From the NCBI RefSeq assembly GCF_030433855.1, contig NZ_JARUXC010000012.1, positions 49,786 through 113,785 of the forward strand: a stretch of DNA of 64,000 nt, in the 5' to 3' direction. Under the pieces are notes generated by a model. It saw only the letters and a list, made by a program, of their open reading frames with translations. It was not told the DNA's origin and did no database searches. The position numbers and the translations under genes were made by a program. This document shows, one piece after another, positions 15,702 to 23,497 of this stretch; the first letter of the stretch is position 1, and each line of letters starts with the position of its first letter. The stretch comes from Agreia sp. PsM10 (GTDB lineage Bacteria; Actinomycetota; Actinomycetes; Actinomycetales; Microbacteriaceae).

Positions 15702-17102
15702 ATGTCAACCGCGAACGCGGCGAGCGCCGTCTCCGCCGTCGAGAAATCGACAATCAAGAAAGTTGCGTGGCGGCTCGTTCCGTTCGTGGCCTTCATGTTC
15801 TTCATCAACTACCTCGACCGATCCGCCATCGGTTTCGCCGCTCCGAACGGCATGAACGACGATCTGGCCCTGACCGTCACCCAGGTCGGATTCGCCTCGG
15901 GCGTCTTCTTCATCGGGTACATCCTTCTCGAGGTCCCGTCGAACCTGGCGCTCGCCCGCTTCGGCGCACGCCGCTGGCTCTCGCGCATCATGGTCACCTG
16001 GGGAATCGTCGCGGTTCTGTTCACCTGGGTCGGCAACTTCGAGCAGCTCGCCATCCTGCGCTTCGTTCTCGGTGTGGCAGAGGCCGGATTCTTCCCCGGC
16101 GCCATTCTGTTCCTCAGCCTGTGGGTGCCCGCGCGGCACCGAGGCAAGATCCTCGCGCTCTTCTACCTGGCTCAGCCCCTGACCACCGTCATCGGAGCTC
16201 CGCTGGCCGGCCTGCTCATCGGAGCCCACGGACTGTTCGGCCTCGAGGGCTGGCGCGTCATGTTCCTCGGAGTCGGACTGCCGGCCATCATCATCGGTGT
16301 CGTCGCCTGGTTCTACCTCAAGGACAAGCCCAGCGACGCCAAGTGGCTCACCAAGGAGGAGCAGGTCTGGCTCACCGAGGAGCTCGCCGCAGAGAAGACC
16401 AAGACCGAGTCGTTGCAGGCGGTCACCGCCGGCAAGCAGCGCGGTGGTTTCATGCAGGCCTTCACCAGCGGTCGCGTCTGGATTCTCGCGTTCATCTACT
16501 TCGGCTTCATCTACGGCCTCTACACTCTGGCGTTCTTCCTGCCGACGATCATCAACGGCTTCCAGGAGCTGTACGGCACGGAGTACAACGTCTTCGAGAA
16601 GGGCCTCATCACGGCCGTCCCCTACATTCCGGCCGCGATCGCACTGTGGCTGTGGACCAAGGACGTCTCGAAGCGCGGACTGAAGACCTGGCACATCGCG
16701 GGCCCCGCGGTCGTCGGCGCCCTCACGATTCCCCTCGCCCTGTTCGCCGGGTCGCCCGTGGCCACGATCGCCGTCATCGCGATCACCGCCATGGCCATCT
16801 TCGCCGTGCTGCCGAACTTCTGGACACTGCCTACCCAGTTCCTCACCGGCGTCGCCGCCGCGGCGGGTGTCGCCCTGATCAACACCGTCGGAAACCTCGC
16901 CGGATTCGGCGCACCGTACATCACGGGTGCTGTCGCCGACCTCACGAAGGACTCCGCAGGAGAACCCCAGTACTTCGTGCCGATGGCGATCGTGGGCTTC
17001 TTCCTGCTGCTCTCCGCAGTGCTGATGGTCGTGCTCTCGTACCGGGGCAAGAAGGACGGTTCCTTCAACCCCGACGCGAAGGCACCGGCGATCGTCCACT
17101 GA
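15702..17102 (+). CDS. MFS transporter, anion:cation symporter (ACS) family, probable D-apionate uptake, 466 aa
   Basis: Start ATG 15702 follows AAGGGAG. Twelve membrane helices. The N-terminal RLVPFVAFMFFINYLDRSAIGFAA is the signature of the ACS/phthalate-permease branch (first helix with N-Y-L-D-R), and GEAGFFPG-like VAEAGFFPG lies in helix 4. This branch typically imports organic and sugar acids such as glucarate, galactonate and tartrate with a cation. It is the first gene of the operon, followed by kinase, isomerases, decarboxylase and oxidoisomerase. Assignment to apionate rests on those neighbours, not on its own sequence. Confidence 0.88.
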   Translation: MSTANAASAVSAVEKSTIKKVAWRLVPFVAFMFFINYLDRSAIGFAAPNGMNDDLALTVTQVGFASGVFFIGYILLEVPSNLALARFGARRWLSRIMVTWGIVAVLFTWVGNFEQLAILRFVLGVAEAGFFPGAILFLSLWVPARHRGKILALFYLAQPLTTVIGAPLAGLLIGAHGLFGLEGWRVMFLGVGLPAIIIGVVAWFYLKDKPSDAKWLTKEEQVWLTEELAAEKTKTESLQAVTAGKQRGGFMQAFTSGRVWILAFIYFGFIYGLYTLAFFLPTIINGFQELYGTEYNVFEKGLITAVPYIPAAIALWLWTKDVSKRGLKTWHIAGPAVVGALTIPLALFAGSPVATIAVIAITAMAIFAVLPNFWTLPTQFLTGVAAAAGVALINTVGNLAGFGAPYITGAVADLTKDSAGEPQYFVPMAIVGFFLLLSAVLMVVLSYRGKKDGSFNPDAKAPAIVH

Positions 17103-17139
17103 CCGCCGACCCGACTATCGACACCCCAGGAGATATCAG

Positions 17140-18879
17140 ATGACTCGCCTTTTCAACGATCCGACCGAGTTCGCCGACGAGATGATCGACGGCTTCGTGG
17201 CCGCGAACGCGAATCAGGTGCGCCGTGTCGCGGGCGGAGTGGTGCGCAGCACCCGCACGCCCGAGGGAACGGTCGCGCTCGTCGTCGGCGGCGGTTCGGG
17301 CCACTACCCGGCATTCGGCGGCATCGTCGGCCAGGGGCTCGCGCACGGCGCCGCCATGGGCAACCTGTTCGCGTCGCCGTCTGCGCAGCAGGTCGAGTCG
17401 GTCGCGCTCGCCGCCAACCGCGGCGGGGGAGTGCTGCTCAGCTTCGGCAACTACGCCGGAGACGTGCTGCACTTCACCCAGGCCGAGCAGAAGCTCAACG
17501 CCGCCGGAATCCAGACGCGCAGCGTCGCGGTGACCGACGACATCTCGTCCGCCCCGGCGGCCGAGAAGCACAAGCGCCGCGGCATCGCGGGTGACCTCAC
17601 GGTGTTCAAGTCGGCCGCAGCCGCGGCCGAGGAGGGCTACTCGCTCGACGAGGTCGTGCGCGTCGCCGAGCTGGCGAACGAACGCACCCGCTCCTTCGGC
17701 GTCGCCTTCTCGGGCTGCACGCTCCCGGGTGCCGACGCGCCCCTCTTCACGGTTCCCGACGGCCGCATGGCCGTGGGAATGGGCATCCACGGTGAGCCGG
17801 GAATCGACGAGACCGACGTGCCCACCGCCGACGGCCTCGCGTCGCTGTTCGTCGAGTCGCTGCTCGCCGAGCTGCCCGAGGGCATCTCGTCGCCCGAGGG
17901 TCGGCGGGTCGGCGTGATCCTCAACGGGCTCGGCTCGGTGAAATACGAGGAGCTCTTCGTCGTCTACCGTCGCATCGCCGTGCTCCTGGCGGAGGCCGGC
18001 CTCGAGGTCGTCGACCCCGAAGTGGGCGAGCTCGTCACCAGCTTCGACATGGCGGGCGCCTCGCTCACGCTGTTCTGGCTCGACGACGAACTCGAACGCT
18101 TCTGGCGTGCACCGGCCGACACCCCCGCCTACCGCAAGGGTTCGGTGGCAGCGGTGCAGCAGCTCGACCCCAGCGAGATCGAGGCCGCACAGGCGGTCGT
18201 CATCCCCGAGTCCGACGAGGACTCCAGGCAGGCTGCAGCCGTCGTCGCCCACGCGATCGAGGCGATCGCCCGGGTCGTCGACGCCAACGCCGACGAGCTG
18301 GGCCGCATCGACGCGGTCGCCGGCGACGGCGACCACGGCATCGGGATGCAGCGGGGCGCGCGGGCCGCATCGGCCGCGGCCTCCGAGGCGCTCGCCCTGG
18401 GCGCCGGTGCGAGAACCCTTCTCGAGCTGTCGGCGAACGCCTGGGCGAACAAGGCCGGCGGCACGTCGGGAGCGTTGTGGGGCGTCGCCCTGTCGGCGGT
18501 CGGCGACGCGCTGGGCGACGAGGGCAGGCCGACGGCCGACTCGGTGTCTGTCGGAGTCGCGGCCGCGGTCGACGGCATCATGTCGTTCGGCAAGGCCGAG
18601 GTGGGCGACAAGACGATGGTCGACGCCCTCGTGCCCTTCCGAGACACATTGACGAGCGGAGTCGAGGGGGGAGCCTCTCTCGCCGATGCCTGGCAGAGCG
18701 CGGCCGATGCCGCTTCCGCAGCGGCGACAGCCACGGCCGACCTGCTGCCCCGCATGGGCCGCGCGCGTCCGCACGCGGAGAAGAGCCTCGGAACCCCCGA
18801 CGCCGGAGCGTACTCGTTCGGCCTCATCGTGCAATCCATCGCCGCCGTCCTGGCCGGCGCCACTGAAGGAGAGAAATGA
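17140..18879 (+). CDS. lerK: DAK1-DAK2 fusion kinase, probable L-erythrulose 1-kinase, 579 aa
   Basis: N-terminal DhaK domain (1-330) with [12 protein letters not shown] (50-61), GNYAGDVL (103-110) and His217 in GMGIHGEPG, the residue that holds the ketose covalently. C-terminal DhaL domain (about 365-575) with D391-x4-D396-x-D398-H, the Mg-ATP site in VAGDGDHG. The single-chain ATP-dependent form resembles dihydroxyacetone kinase, but the gene partners are those of the four-carbon pathway (LerI, DerI, OiaC, ApnO). Expected reaction: L-erythrulose plus ATP to L-erythrulose 1-phosphate. A dihydroxyacetone kinase remains possible if the pathway assignment is wrong. The stop overlaps the next start (ATGA). 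Confidence 0.82.
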   Translation: MTRLFNDPTEFADEMIDGFVAANANQVRRVAGGVVRSTRTPEGTVALVVGGGSGHYPAFGGIVGQGLAHGAAMGNLFASPSAQQVESVALAANRGGGVLLSFGNYAGDVLHFTQAEQKLNAAGIQTRSVAVTDDISSAPAAEKHKRRGIAGDLTVFKSAAAAAEEGYSLDEVVRVAELANERTRSFGVAFSGCTLPGADAPLFTVPDGRMAVGMGIHGEPGIDETDVPTADGLASLFVESLLAELPEGISSPEGRRVGVILNGLGSVKYEELFVVYRRIAVLLAEAGLEVVDPEVGELVTSFDMAGASLTLFWLDDELERFWRAPADTPAYRKGSVAAVQQLDPSEIEAAQAVVIPESDEDSRQAAAVVAHAIEAIARVVDANADELGRIDAVAGDGDHGIGMQRGARAASAAASEALALGAGARTLLELSANAWANKAGGTSGALWGVALSAVGDALGDEGRPTADSVSVGVAAAVDGIMSFGKAEVGDKTMVDALVPFRDTLTSGVEGGASLADAWQSAADAASAAATATADLLPRMGRARPHAEKSLGTPDAGAYSFGLIVQSIAAVLAGATEGEK

Positions 18880-19346
18880 CTGACAAGCTCCGCATCGTCA
18901 TCGGCTGCGATGACGCGGGATTCGACTACAAGGAGATCCTGAAGAAGGACCTCGAGGCGAGCGATCTCGTCGAGAGCGTCACCGACATCGGTGTCGACGC
19001 CGACGGCCACACCGCCTACCCGAAGATCGGTGTCGCCGCCGGTGAGCTCGTCGCCGCCGGCGAGGCCGACCGCGCGCTCCTCTTCTGCGGCACGGGAATC
19101 GGCGTCGCAATGGCCGCCGGCAAGGTCGCGGGAATCCGCGCATCCGTCGCCCACGACAGCTTCTCGGTCGAGCGACTGATCCTGAGCAACAACGCCCAGG
19201 TGCTCACCATGGGCCAGCGCGTCATCGGCATCGAGCTCGCCCGCCGCCTCGTGAGCGAGTGGCTGACGTACCGCTTCGACGAATCCAGCGCGAGCGCCGA
19301 GAAGGTCGCCGTGCTCTCGGAGTACGAGGCAACGGGCTCCTGCTGA
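18876..19346 (+). CDS. derI: RpiB/LacA-family isomerase, probable D-erythrulose 4-phosphate isomerase, 156 aa
   Basis: RpiB fold: [14 protein letters not shown] at the N-terminus, catalytic Cys71 in [16 protein letters not shown], followed by GIRASVAHD (H93, D94). It ends with [19 protein letters not shown], a tail typical of RpiB-like four-carbon enzymes next to erythrulose kinases. Expected to convert D-erythrulose 4-phosphate to D-erythrose 4-phosphate, which enters the pentose phosphate pathway. A general annotation as ribose 5-phosphate isomerase B would miss its role. It overlaps lerK by 4 nt and lerI by 1 nt (TGATG). Confidence 0.82.
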   Translation: MTDKLRIVIGCDDAGFDYKEILKKDLEASDLVESVTDIGVDADGHTAYPKIGVAAGELVAAGEADRALLFCGTGIGVAMAAGKVAGIRASVAHDSFSVERLILSNNAQVLTMGQRVIGIELARRLVSEWLTYRFDESSASAEKVAVLSEYEATGSC

Positions 19347-20092
19347 TGACCACCCCCACCCTCGTCGGCGTGAGCCTGAAGATGTACTTCGGGCACGCGC
19401 AGACGCTCGATTGGATCTCGAAGGTCGGTGACCTCGCCCGTCGCCATCCGGCGGTGCGAGACGGCTCCGTCGAGGTCTTCGTGATTCCGGGATTCGTGTC
19501 GCTCGCGCAGAGCGTCGGCGTTCTCGAGGGAACACCCGTGCTCGTGGGGGCGCAGGACCTGGCGACGGAGGATGCGGGAGCGTTCACCGGCGAAGTCAGT
19601 GGGGTCGAACTCGCCGAGGTCGGCGCGCGGGTCGTCGAGGTGGGCCACGCGGAGCGTCGCGCCCTGTTCGGCGAGACCGACGAGGTCGTGGCACGCAAGA
19701 CCTCCGCTGCACTGCGCAACGGTCTCGCTCCCGTGCTCTGCGTGGGCGAGAAGACGCGTACCTCTCCTGAGGACGCCGCCGCGGAGTGCCTGCGCCAGCT
19801 CGACTCGGCGCTCGACGGCGCTCCCGCGGGCCGCGTGATCGTGGCCTACGAGCCCGTCTGGGCGATCGGAGCGGCGGAGCCCGCGGAACCCGCGTACGTG
19901 CGGGCCGTCTGCGGCCGACTTCACGCGGCCGTGGCCGACCGGCCCGACAGCGCCGTCATCTACGGCGGCAGCGCCGGCCCCGGACTGCTGGCCGAGCTCG
20001 GTGACGAGGTCGACGGCATCTTCCTCGGTCGATTCGCCCACGACACGGATGCGTTGGGGCGCGTTCTCGACGAAGCGGGGGCCCGGCGATGA
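19346..20092 (+). CDS. lerI: triosephosphate-isomerase-like enzyme, probable L-erythrulose 1-phosphate isomerase, 248 aa
   Basis: TIM fold with Lys12 (SLKMYFG in place of NWKMN), His101 (VEVGHAERR) and Glu169 (VAYEPVWAIG), so the catalytic triad is kept while the substrate loop differs: the active-site lid of true TpiA is replaced by AAEPAEPAYVRAV. The divergence and operon position fit LerI/EryH, which equilibrates L-erythrulose 1-phosphate and D-erythrulose 4-phosphate. It should not be taken as the glycolytic tpiA. ATG 19346 shares its A with the derI stop; ATGA overlap with the next gene. Confidence 0.83.
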   Translation: MTTPTLVGVSLKMYFGHAQTLDWISKVGDLARRHPAVRDGSVEVFVIPGFVSLAQSVGVLEGTPVLVGAQDLATEDAGAFTGEVSGVELAEVGARVVEVGHAERRALFGETDEVVARKTSAALRNGLAPVLCVGEKTRTSPEDAAAECLRQLDSALDGAPAGRVIVAYEPVWAIGAAEPAEPAYVRAVCGRLHAAVADRPDSAVIYGGSAGPGLLAELGDEVDGIFLGRFAHDTDALGRVLDEAGARR

Positions 20093-20889
20093 TCGGCCTC
20101 GGCTCCTACGCGTTCTTCTGGCAGCACTCCGAGCTCGCGCCGAACCGGCTCGACGCCTTCGACATGCTGCGCCGCACGGCGGAACTGAACGTCGAGCTGT
20201 TCCAGTTCTGCGACTACGCACCCATCGAGGACCTGAGTCGCGACGACGTCGCACGCCTGTCCGATCTGGCGCACGAGCTCGGGATCACCCTCGAGCTCGG
20301 CACGAAGGGGGTGACGCCCGAGCACCTCGAGAAATATCTCGACCTCGCGAACGCGCTCGACGCATCCATCGTGCGCAGCATGCTCTACTCGCCCACGTCG
20401 CGGCCCACTCTCGCCGAGGCCGAATCGCAGCTGCGACAGGTTCTCGGCGCGTACGACGAGGCCGGCGTCGACCTGGCCCTCGAGACCTACGAGCAGGTGA
20501 CGTCGACCGACCTCGTGGGGCTCGTCGAGCAGGTGGCGCATTCCCGGCTCGGCATATGCCTCGATCCGGCGAACAGCGTGGCGGCGCTCGAGAACCCGCG
20601 TGACGTGATCGATCGCACGGCGCCCTACGTCAAGAACATCCACGTGAAGGACTTCGCGTTCACCCGGCGTGGCGGCTGGGTGGGCTTCACCCTGGAGGGC
20701 GCCCCGCTCGGCACGGGCCTCCTCGACTACGACTACCTGCTCGAGACCGTGCGTCCGAACGACCGCGGCATCAACCAGGTGATCGAACACTGGCTTCCCC
20801 TGCACGACACCATCGACGAGACGGTGCAGCTGGAGAACGACTGGAACGACCACAACCTCGCATATCTAAGGAGCAAGAATGTCTACTGA
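20089..20889 (+). CDS. oiaC: xylose-isomerase-like TIM-barrel protein, probable 3-oxo-isoapionate decarboxylase, 266 aa
   Basis: AP-endonuclease-2/sugar-isomerase TIM barrel: starts GLGSYAFFWQHSE, has metal-ligand acidic residues in LALETYEQ and in LGICLDPANSV, and His in KNIHVKDFAF. Same length class as the OiaC family. Placed directly before an ApnO-like gene and after the erythrulose enzymes, the expected reaction is decarboxylation of 3-oxo-isoapionate to L-erythrulose. Family members include isomerases and epimerases, so the decarboxylase call depends on the neighbourhood. Its end overlaps apnO by 11 nt. Confidence 0.75.
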   Translation: MIGLGSYAFFWQHSELAPNRLDAFDMLRRTAELNVELFQFCDYAPIEDLSRDDVARLSDLAHELGITLELGTKGVTPEHLEKYLDLANALDASIVRSMLYSPTSRPTLAEAESQLRQVLGAYDEAGVDLALETYEQVTSTDLVGLVEQVAHSRLGICLDPANSVAALENPRDVIDRTAPYVKNIHVKDFAFTRRGGWVGFTLEGAPLGTGLLDYDYLLETVRPNDRGINQVIEHWLPLHDTIDETVQLENDWNDHNLAYLRSKNVY

Positions 20890-21736
20890 CAACCTCACCA
20901 TCGCCGTCATCGGCGCGGGCGGCAAGATGGGCATGCGCGTGTCCAACAACCTCGTCAAGACCGACTACACCGTGTACTACAGCGAGGTCTCGCCCGCAGG
21001 GCAGGAGCGCGTCACGGCGACCGGCCGCGTGCTCACCGACACCCCCACCGCTGTGGCGGACGCCGATGTCGTGGTGCTCGCCGTTCCCGACCTCGCACTG
21101 AAGGCCGTCTCGGCCGACGTGGTTCCGCAGATGAAGAGCGGTGCCGTGGTGCTCACCCTCGACCCCGCCGCCGCCTACGCGGGTCTGCTGACCCGCCGCG
21201 ACGACGTGATCGAGGCCGTGACGCACCCGTGCCACCCGTCGATCTTCGTCGAGCGCCACACGCCCGAGGAGTACGCCGACACCTTCGGCGGAATCGCAGC
21301 CCTGCAGGATGCGATCGCCGCGATCGAGAGCGACGACGAGTCGAAGAAGGCTCAGGTCGAGCAGGTCGTGCGCGCGATCTTCGCCCCGGTCGGCGACGTG
21401 CACTGGACCACCGTCAAGCAGCTCGCCCAGCTCGAGCCCACCCTGGTGGAGACCATCGCCTGCATGATCGGTGCCCTGCTCAAGGAGTCGCTCGACGAGG
21501 CCGTGAACACGATGGGCGTTCCCGAGCCCGCCGCGCGCGCCATCCTGCTCGGCCACACGCAGGTCGCCCTGGCGAACACGCTCAAGGGTGACAACCCCTT
21601 CTCGGACGCCTGCCTGATCGCCATGGACTACGGCCGCGGCGCCATCATCAAGGAGGACTGGAAGAAGGTCTTCAGCGACGAGGAGCTCGACAAGAACCTC
21701 GCGAAGATGCTGCACCTCGACAAGATCGAGCGCTAG
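20879..21736 (+). CDS. apnO: NAD-dependent oxidoreductase, probable D-apionate oxidoisomerase, 285 aa
   Basis: Rossmann fold at the N-terminus (IAVIGAGGKMGMRVSNNL, about 7-24) and a phosphogluconate-dehydrogenase-C-like helical domain (PHPCHPSIF-like THPCHPSIFVERHTPEE, then GIAALQDAIAAIES and LEPTLVETIACMIGALLKESLDEA). This pairing is that of ApnO, which oxidises D-apionate and rearranges it to 3-oxo-isoapionate. AAGGAG is 6 bases before ATG 20879, so it is well translated despite overlapping oiaC. It is the last gene of the operon; a strong hairpin follows. Confidence 0.8.
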   Translation: MSTDNLTIAVIGAGGKMGMRVSNNLVKTDYTVYYSEVSPAGQERVTATGRVLTDTPTAVADADVVVLAVPDLALKAVSADVVPQMKSGAVVLTLDPAAAYAGLLTRRDDVIEAVTHPCHPSIFVERHTPEEYADTFGGIAALQDAIAAIESDDESKKAQVEQVVRAIFAPVGDVHWTTVKQLAQLEPTLVETIACMIGALLKESLDEAVNTMGVPEPAARAILLGHTQVALANTLKGDNPFSDACLIAMDYGRGAIIKEDWKKVFSDEELDKNLAKMLHLDKIER

Positions 21737-21752
21737 AAGTCGGAGAGAAGAG

Positions 21753-21784
21753 CGGGCGACGACTCCATCAGGGGTCGTCGCCCG
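21753..21784 (+). terminator. hairpin ending the apionate operon
   Basis: Perfect 11-bp stem CGGGCGACGAC / GTCGTCGCCCG with a 10-base loop, 16 bp after the apnO stop. The downstream T-run is weak, as is common in GC-rich actinobacteria. Confidence 0.75.
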
Positions 21785-21794
21785 TATCTGCTTG

Positions 21795-21808
21795 TTAGGC
21801 TTGCCTAA
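21795..21808. promoter_or_regulatory. iron box (DtxR/IdeR-type operator)
   Basis: TTAGGCTTGCCTAA is a perfect palindrome matching the core of the actinobacterial iron-repressor box (TTAGGnTAGsCTAAcCTAA type). A further half site, TTAGGT, lies at about 21822. It is 26 bp before the ATG of the siderophore-interacting protein gene, as expected for iron-starvation control. Confidence 0.7.
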
Positions 21809-21833
21809 GTTCGTCTCGAAGTTAGGTCATGCC

Positions 21834-22625
21834 ATGTCCCTCACCGCCCCAGCCGCGGGCGCCCGCAAGCCGCGTACCCAGATCACGTTCTCGGTCGTTC
21901 GCAGCCTCAGGCTCTCTCCCCACCTCGTTCGCGTGGTTCTCGGAGGTGCCGGCTTCGACGCCTTCGAGAGCAACGACAAGACCGACAAGTACGTGAAGAT
22001 GCTGTTCACCGATGTCGACGGACATCAGGTGACCCGCACTTACACCGTGCGCGAGGTGAACGAGGCAGACAAGACGATCTCGATCGACTTCGTCGTGCAC
22101 GGTGACGAGGGCCTCGCGGGGCCCTGGGCGGCCGCCGCGAAGCCGGGCGACGTCGCCGTCGTCTCCGGCCCGGGTGGGGGATACGCCCCCGATCCGACGG
22201 CTGACTGGCATCTGTTCGCCGGCGACGAGTCGGCCCTTCCCGCCATCGCGTCGGCTCTGGATGCCCTCCCCGCGACCGCGCGGGGCGTCGCGTTCATCGA
22301 GACCTACTCCGAGGTCGACGCCATCGAGCTGCGAGCCCCCGAGGGTGTCGAGGTGCGCTGGCTGCTGCGCCGCGATGCGCAGGCGGGGGAGACGACCCTG
22401 CTCGCCGACGCGGTCGCCGACCACGACTGGGACGAGGGTCGGGTGCAGGTCTTCGCCCACGGGGAGCGCGGCGCCATGAAGCAGCTCCGTGAGGTCTTCA
22501 AGGAACGCGGCGTCACGCGCACGCAGCTGTCGCTCTCGGGCTACTGGGCGTTCGGACGCACCGAGGATCGATTCCAGGCGGAGAAGCGCGAGCCCGTCGG
22601 CGTCATCGAGCCCGTCTCCGATTGA
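21834..22625 (+). CDS. siderophore-interacting protein, FAD-dependent ferric reductase family, 263 aa
   Basis: SIP/ViuB family: an N-terminal FAD-binding beta barrel with RTYTVREVN (R-x-Y-T/S), DFVVHGDEGLAGPWA and GPGGGYAP, then a C-terminal NAD(P)H-binding-like domain (WHLFAGDESALPAIASAL) ending in GYWAFGRTEDRF, the usual C-terminal motif. It reduces and releases iron from imported siderophores in the cytoplasm. ATG 21834 is used because the earlier in-frame TTG would sit on top of the iron box. No siderophore transporter is adjacent. Confidence 0.92.
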   Translation: MSLTAPAAGARKPRTQITFSVVRSLRLSPHLVRVVLGGAGFDAFESNDKTDKYVKMLFTDVDGHQVTRTYTVREVNEADKTISIDFVVHGDEGLAGPWAAAAKPGDVAVVSGPGGGYAPDPTADWHLFAGDESALPAIASALDALPATARGVAFIETYSEVDAIELRAPEGVEVRWLLRRDAQAGETTLLADAVADHDWDEGRVQVFAHGERGAMKQLREVFKERGVTRTQLSLSGYWAFGRTEDRFQAEKREPVGVIEPVSD

Positions 22626-22682
22626 GTCTGCGCGTTCCAAAACGATCGCGTTGGTTCGCGGGCCATCGGGCACAATGATCGT

Positions 22683-23210
22683 ATGAATCGTGCCCAGCGC
22701 AGAGCGCCCCTCGTCGTCATCGCCACGGTTCTGCTCGTCGGTCTCAGTGCGTGCGTTCCGGCGCCCGAGCCCGCCCCGACGGTCACGATCACCCAGAGCG
22801 CGCCCGCGGTCACCATCACGCCGACACCCACGCCGACCCCCACACCCACGCCGGCTGCCGAGCCCGAACCCGAGCCGGCACCCGCTCCCGAGCCGCCCGC
22901 TCCTCCCGTCTCGCCCAACGCCATGGGCGGGCAGACAGACGGGGGAAACACGGCGACGACGCCGTGGGTCAGCGACTCGGGTCCGCAGCAGTTCGCCACG
23001 GGACCGGCTGTCGCGCTGAACGACTACGAATACAGCTACACGGTCGCCAACCAGGATCAGGTGCTGGCGATCGCCTCCCGCTTCAATCTGCAGGTCGACG
23101 ACGTGGTCCGCGTGAACTTCCGCTGCTCCGACTACCTCGAGGTGCAGCCGGGCGACGTGCTCGACATCCGCTGGCCCGTCGATTCCGAGCAGATCGGCGG
23201 AGGCTGCTGA
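22683..23210 (+). CDS. LysM-like cell-wall lipoprotein, 175 aa
   Basis: Lipobox LSAC puts the lipidated Cys at residue 24. Residues 26-75 are a Pro/Thr/Glu-rich spacer (repeated TP and EP units) that would span the wall. The C-terminal ~50 residues (YSYTVANQDQVLAIASRFNLQVDDVVRVNF ... LEVQPGDVLDIRW) fit a LysM domain, which binds peptidoglycan or chitin-like glycans. Two Cys in the LysM part may pair. It is a single gene before a repeat-rich region. Confidence 0.75.
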   Translation: MNRAQRRAPLVVIATVLLVGLSACVPAPEPAPTVTITQSAPAVTITPTPTPTPTPTPAAEPEPEPAPAPEPPAPPVSPNAMGGQTDGGNTATTPWVSDSGPQQFATGPAVALNDYEYSYTVANQDQVLAIASRFNLQVDDVVRVNFRCSDYLEVQPGDVLDIRWPVDSEQIGGGC

Positions 23211-23497
23211 CGCGCCACCCGCTGCGATGCTCGAGCGGCCCGCCCGCACCACCGCCCGTTGAGTAGGCCACCGCGGCCGCGCCGGTCGAGCAGCCCGTCC
23301 GCCCCCGCGCCGGTCGAGTAGGCCGCTCGCGGCCGTATCGAGGCCCGTTCCCTGAGCTTGTCGAAGGGGACCCATCCAGTCCGCGTCCCCTCCTCCACAA
23401 CCCACCATTAGCGGCACTTATCCACAGTCGTTTCCCCTGATCAAGCATCGAATGCTCGCTCCGACCCAGTGTCGGTGGTCACTGTTTGACTTTCCCC
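23211..23497. repeat. intergenic dispersed-repeat cluster upstream of the DUF222-HNH gene
   Basis: Contains copies of two short families. The first is built on GGTCGAGTAGGCC ... GGCCGTATCGAGG (about 23305-23345; related pieces GTTGAGTAGGCC and GGTCGAGCAGCCC around 23259-23295). The second is CGTTCCCTGAGC-TTGTCGAAGGG at 23346-23368. The same units recur at 24836-25102 and 29230-29288. No gene is seen. Confidence 0.7.

Noticed and set aside
15705..17099. 464-codon minus-strand frame opposite the ACS transporter
   Set aside because: Composition is Glu/Gly/Asp/Arg repeats mirroring membrane codons; no domain, and the plus strand is a clear MFS protein.
19346..20092. Glycolytic tpiA
   Set aside because: Altered N-terminal and lid motifs and operon partners point to the erythrulose-phosphate isomerase branch.
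21792..21833. Longer start for the siderophore-interacting protein (TTG 21792)
   Set aside because: Would place the start codon on the iron box and promoter; the family begins near ATG 21834.
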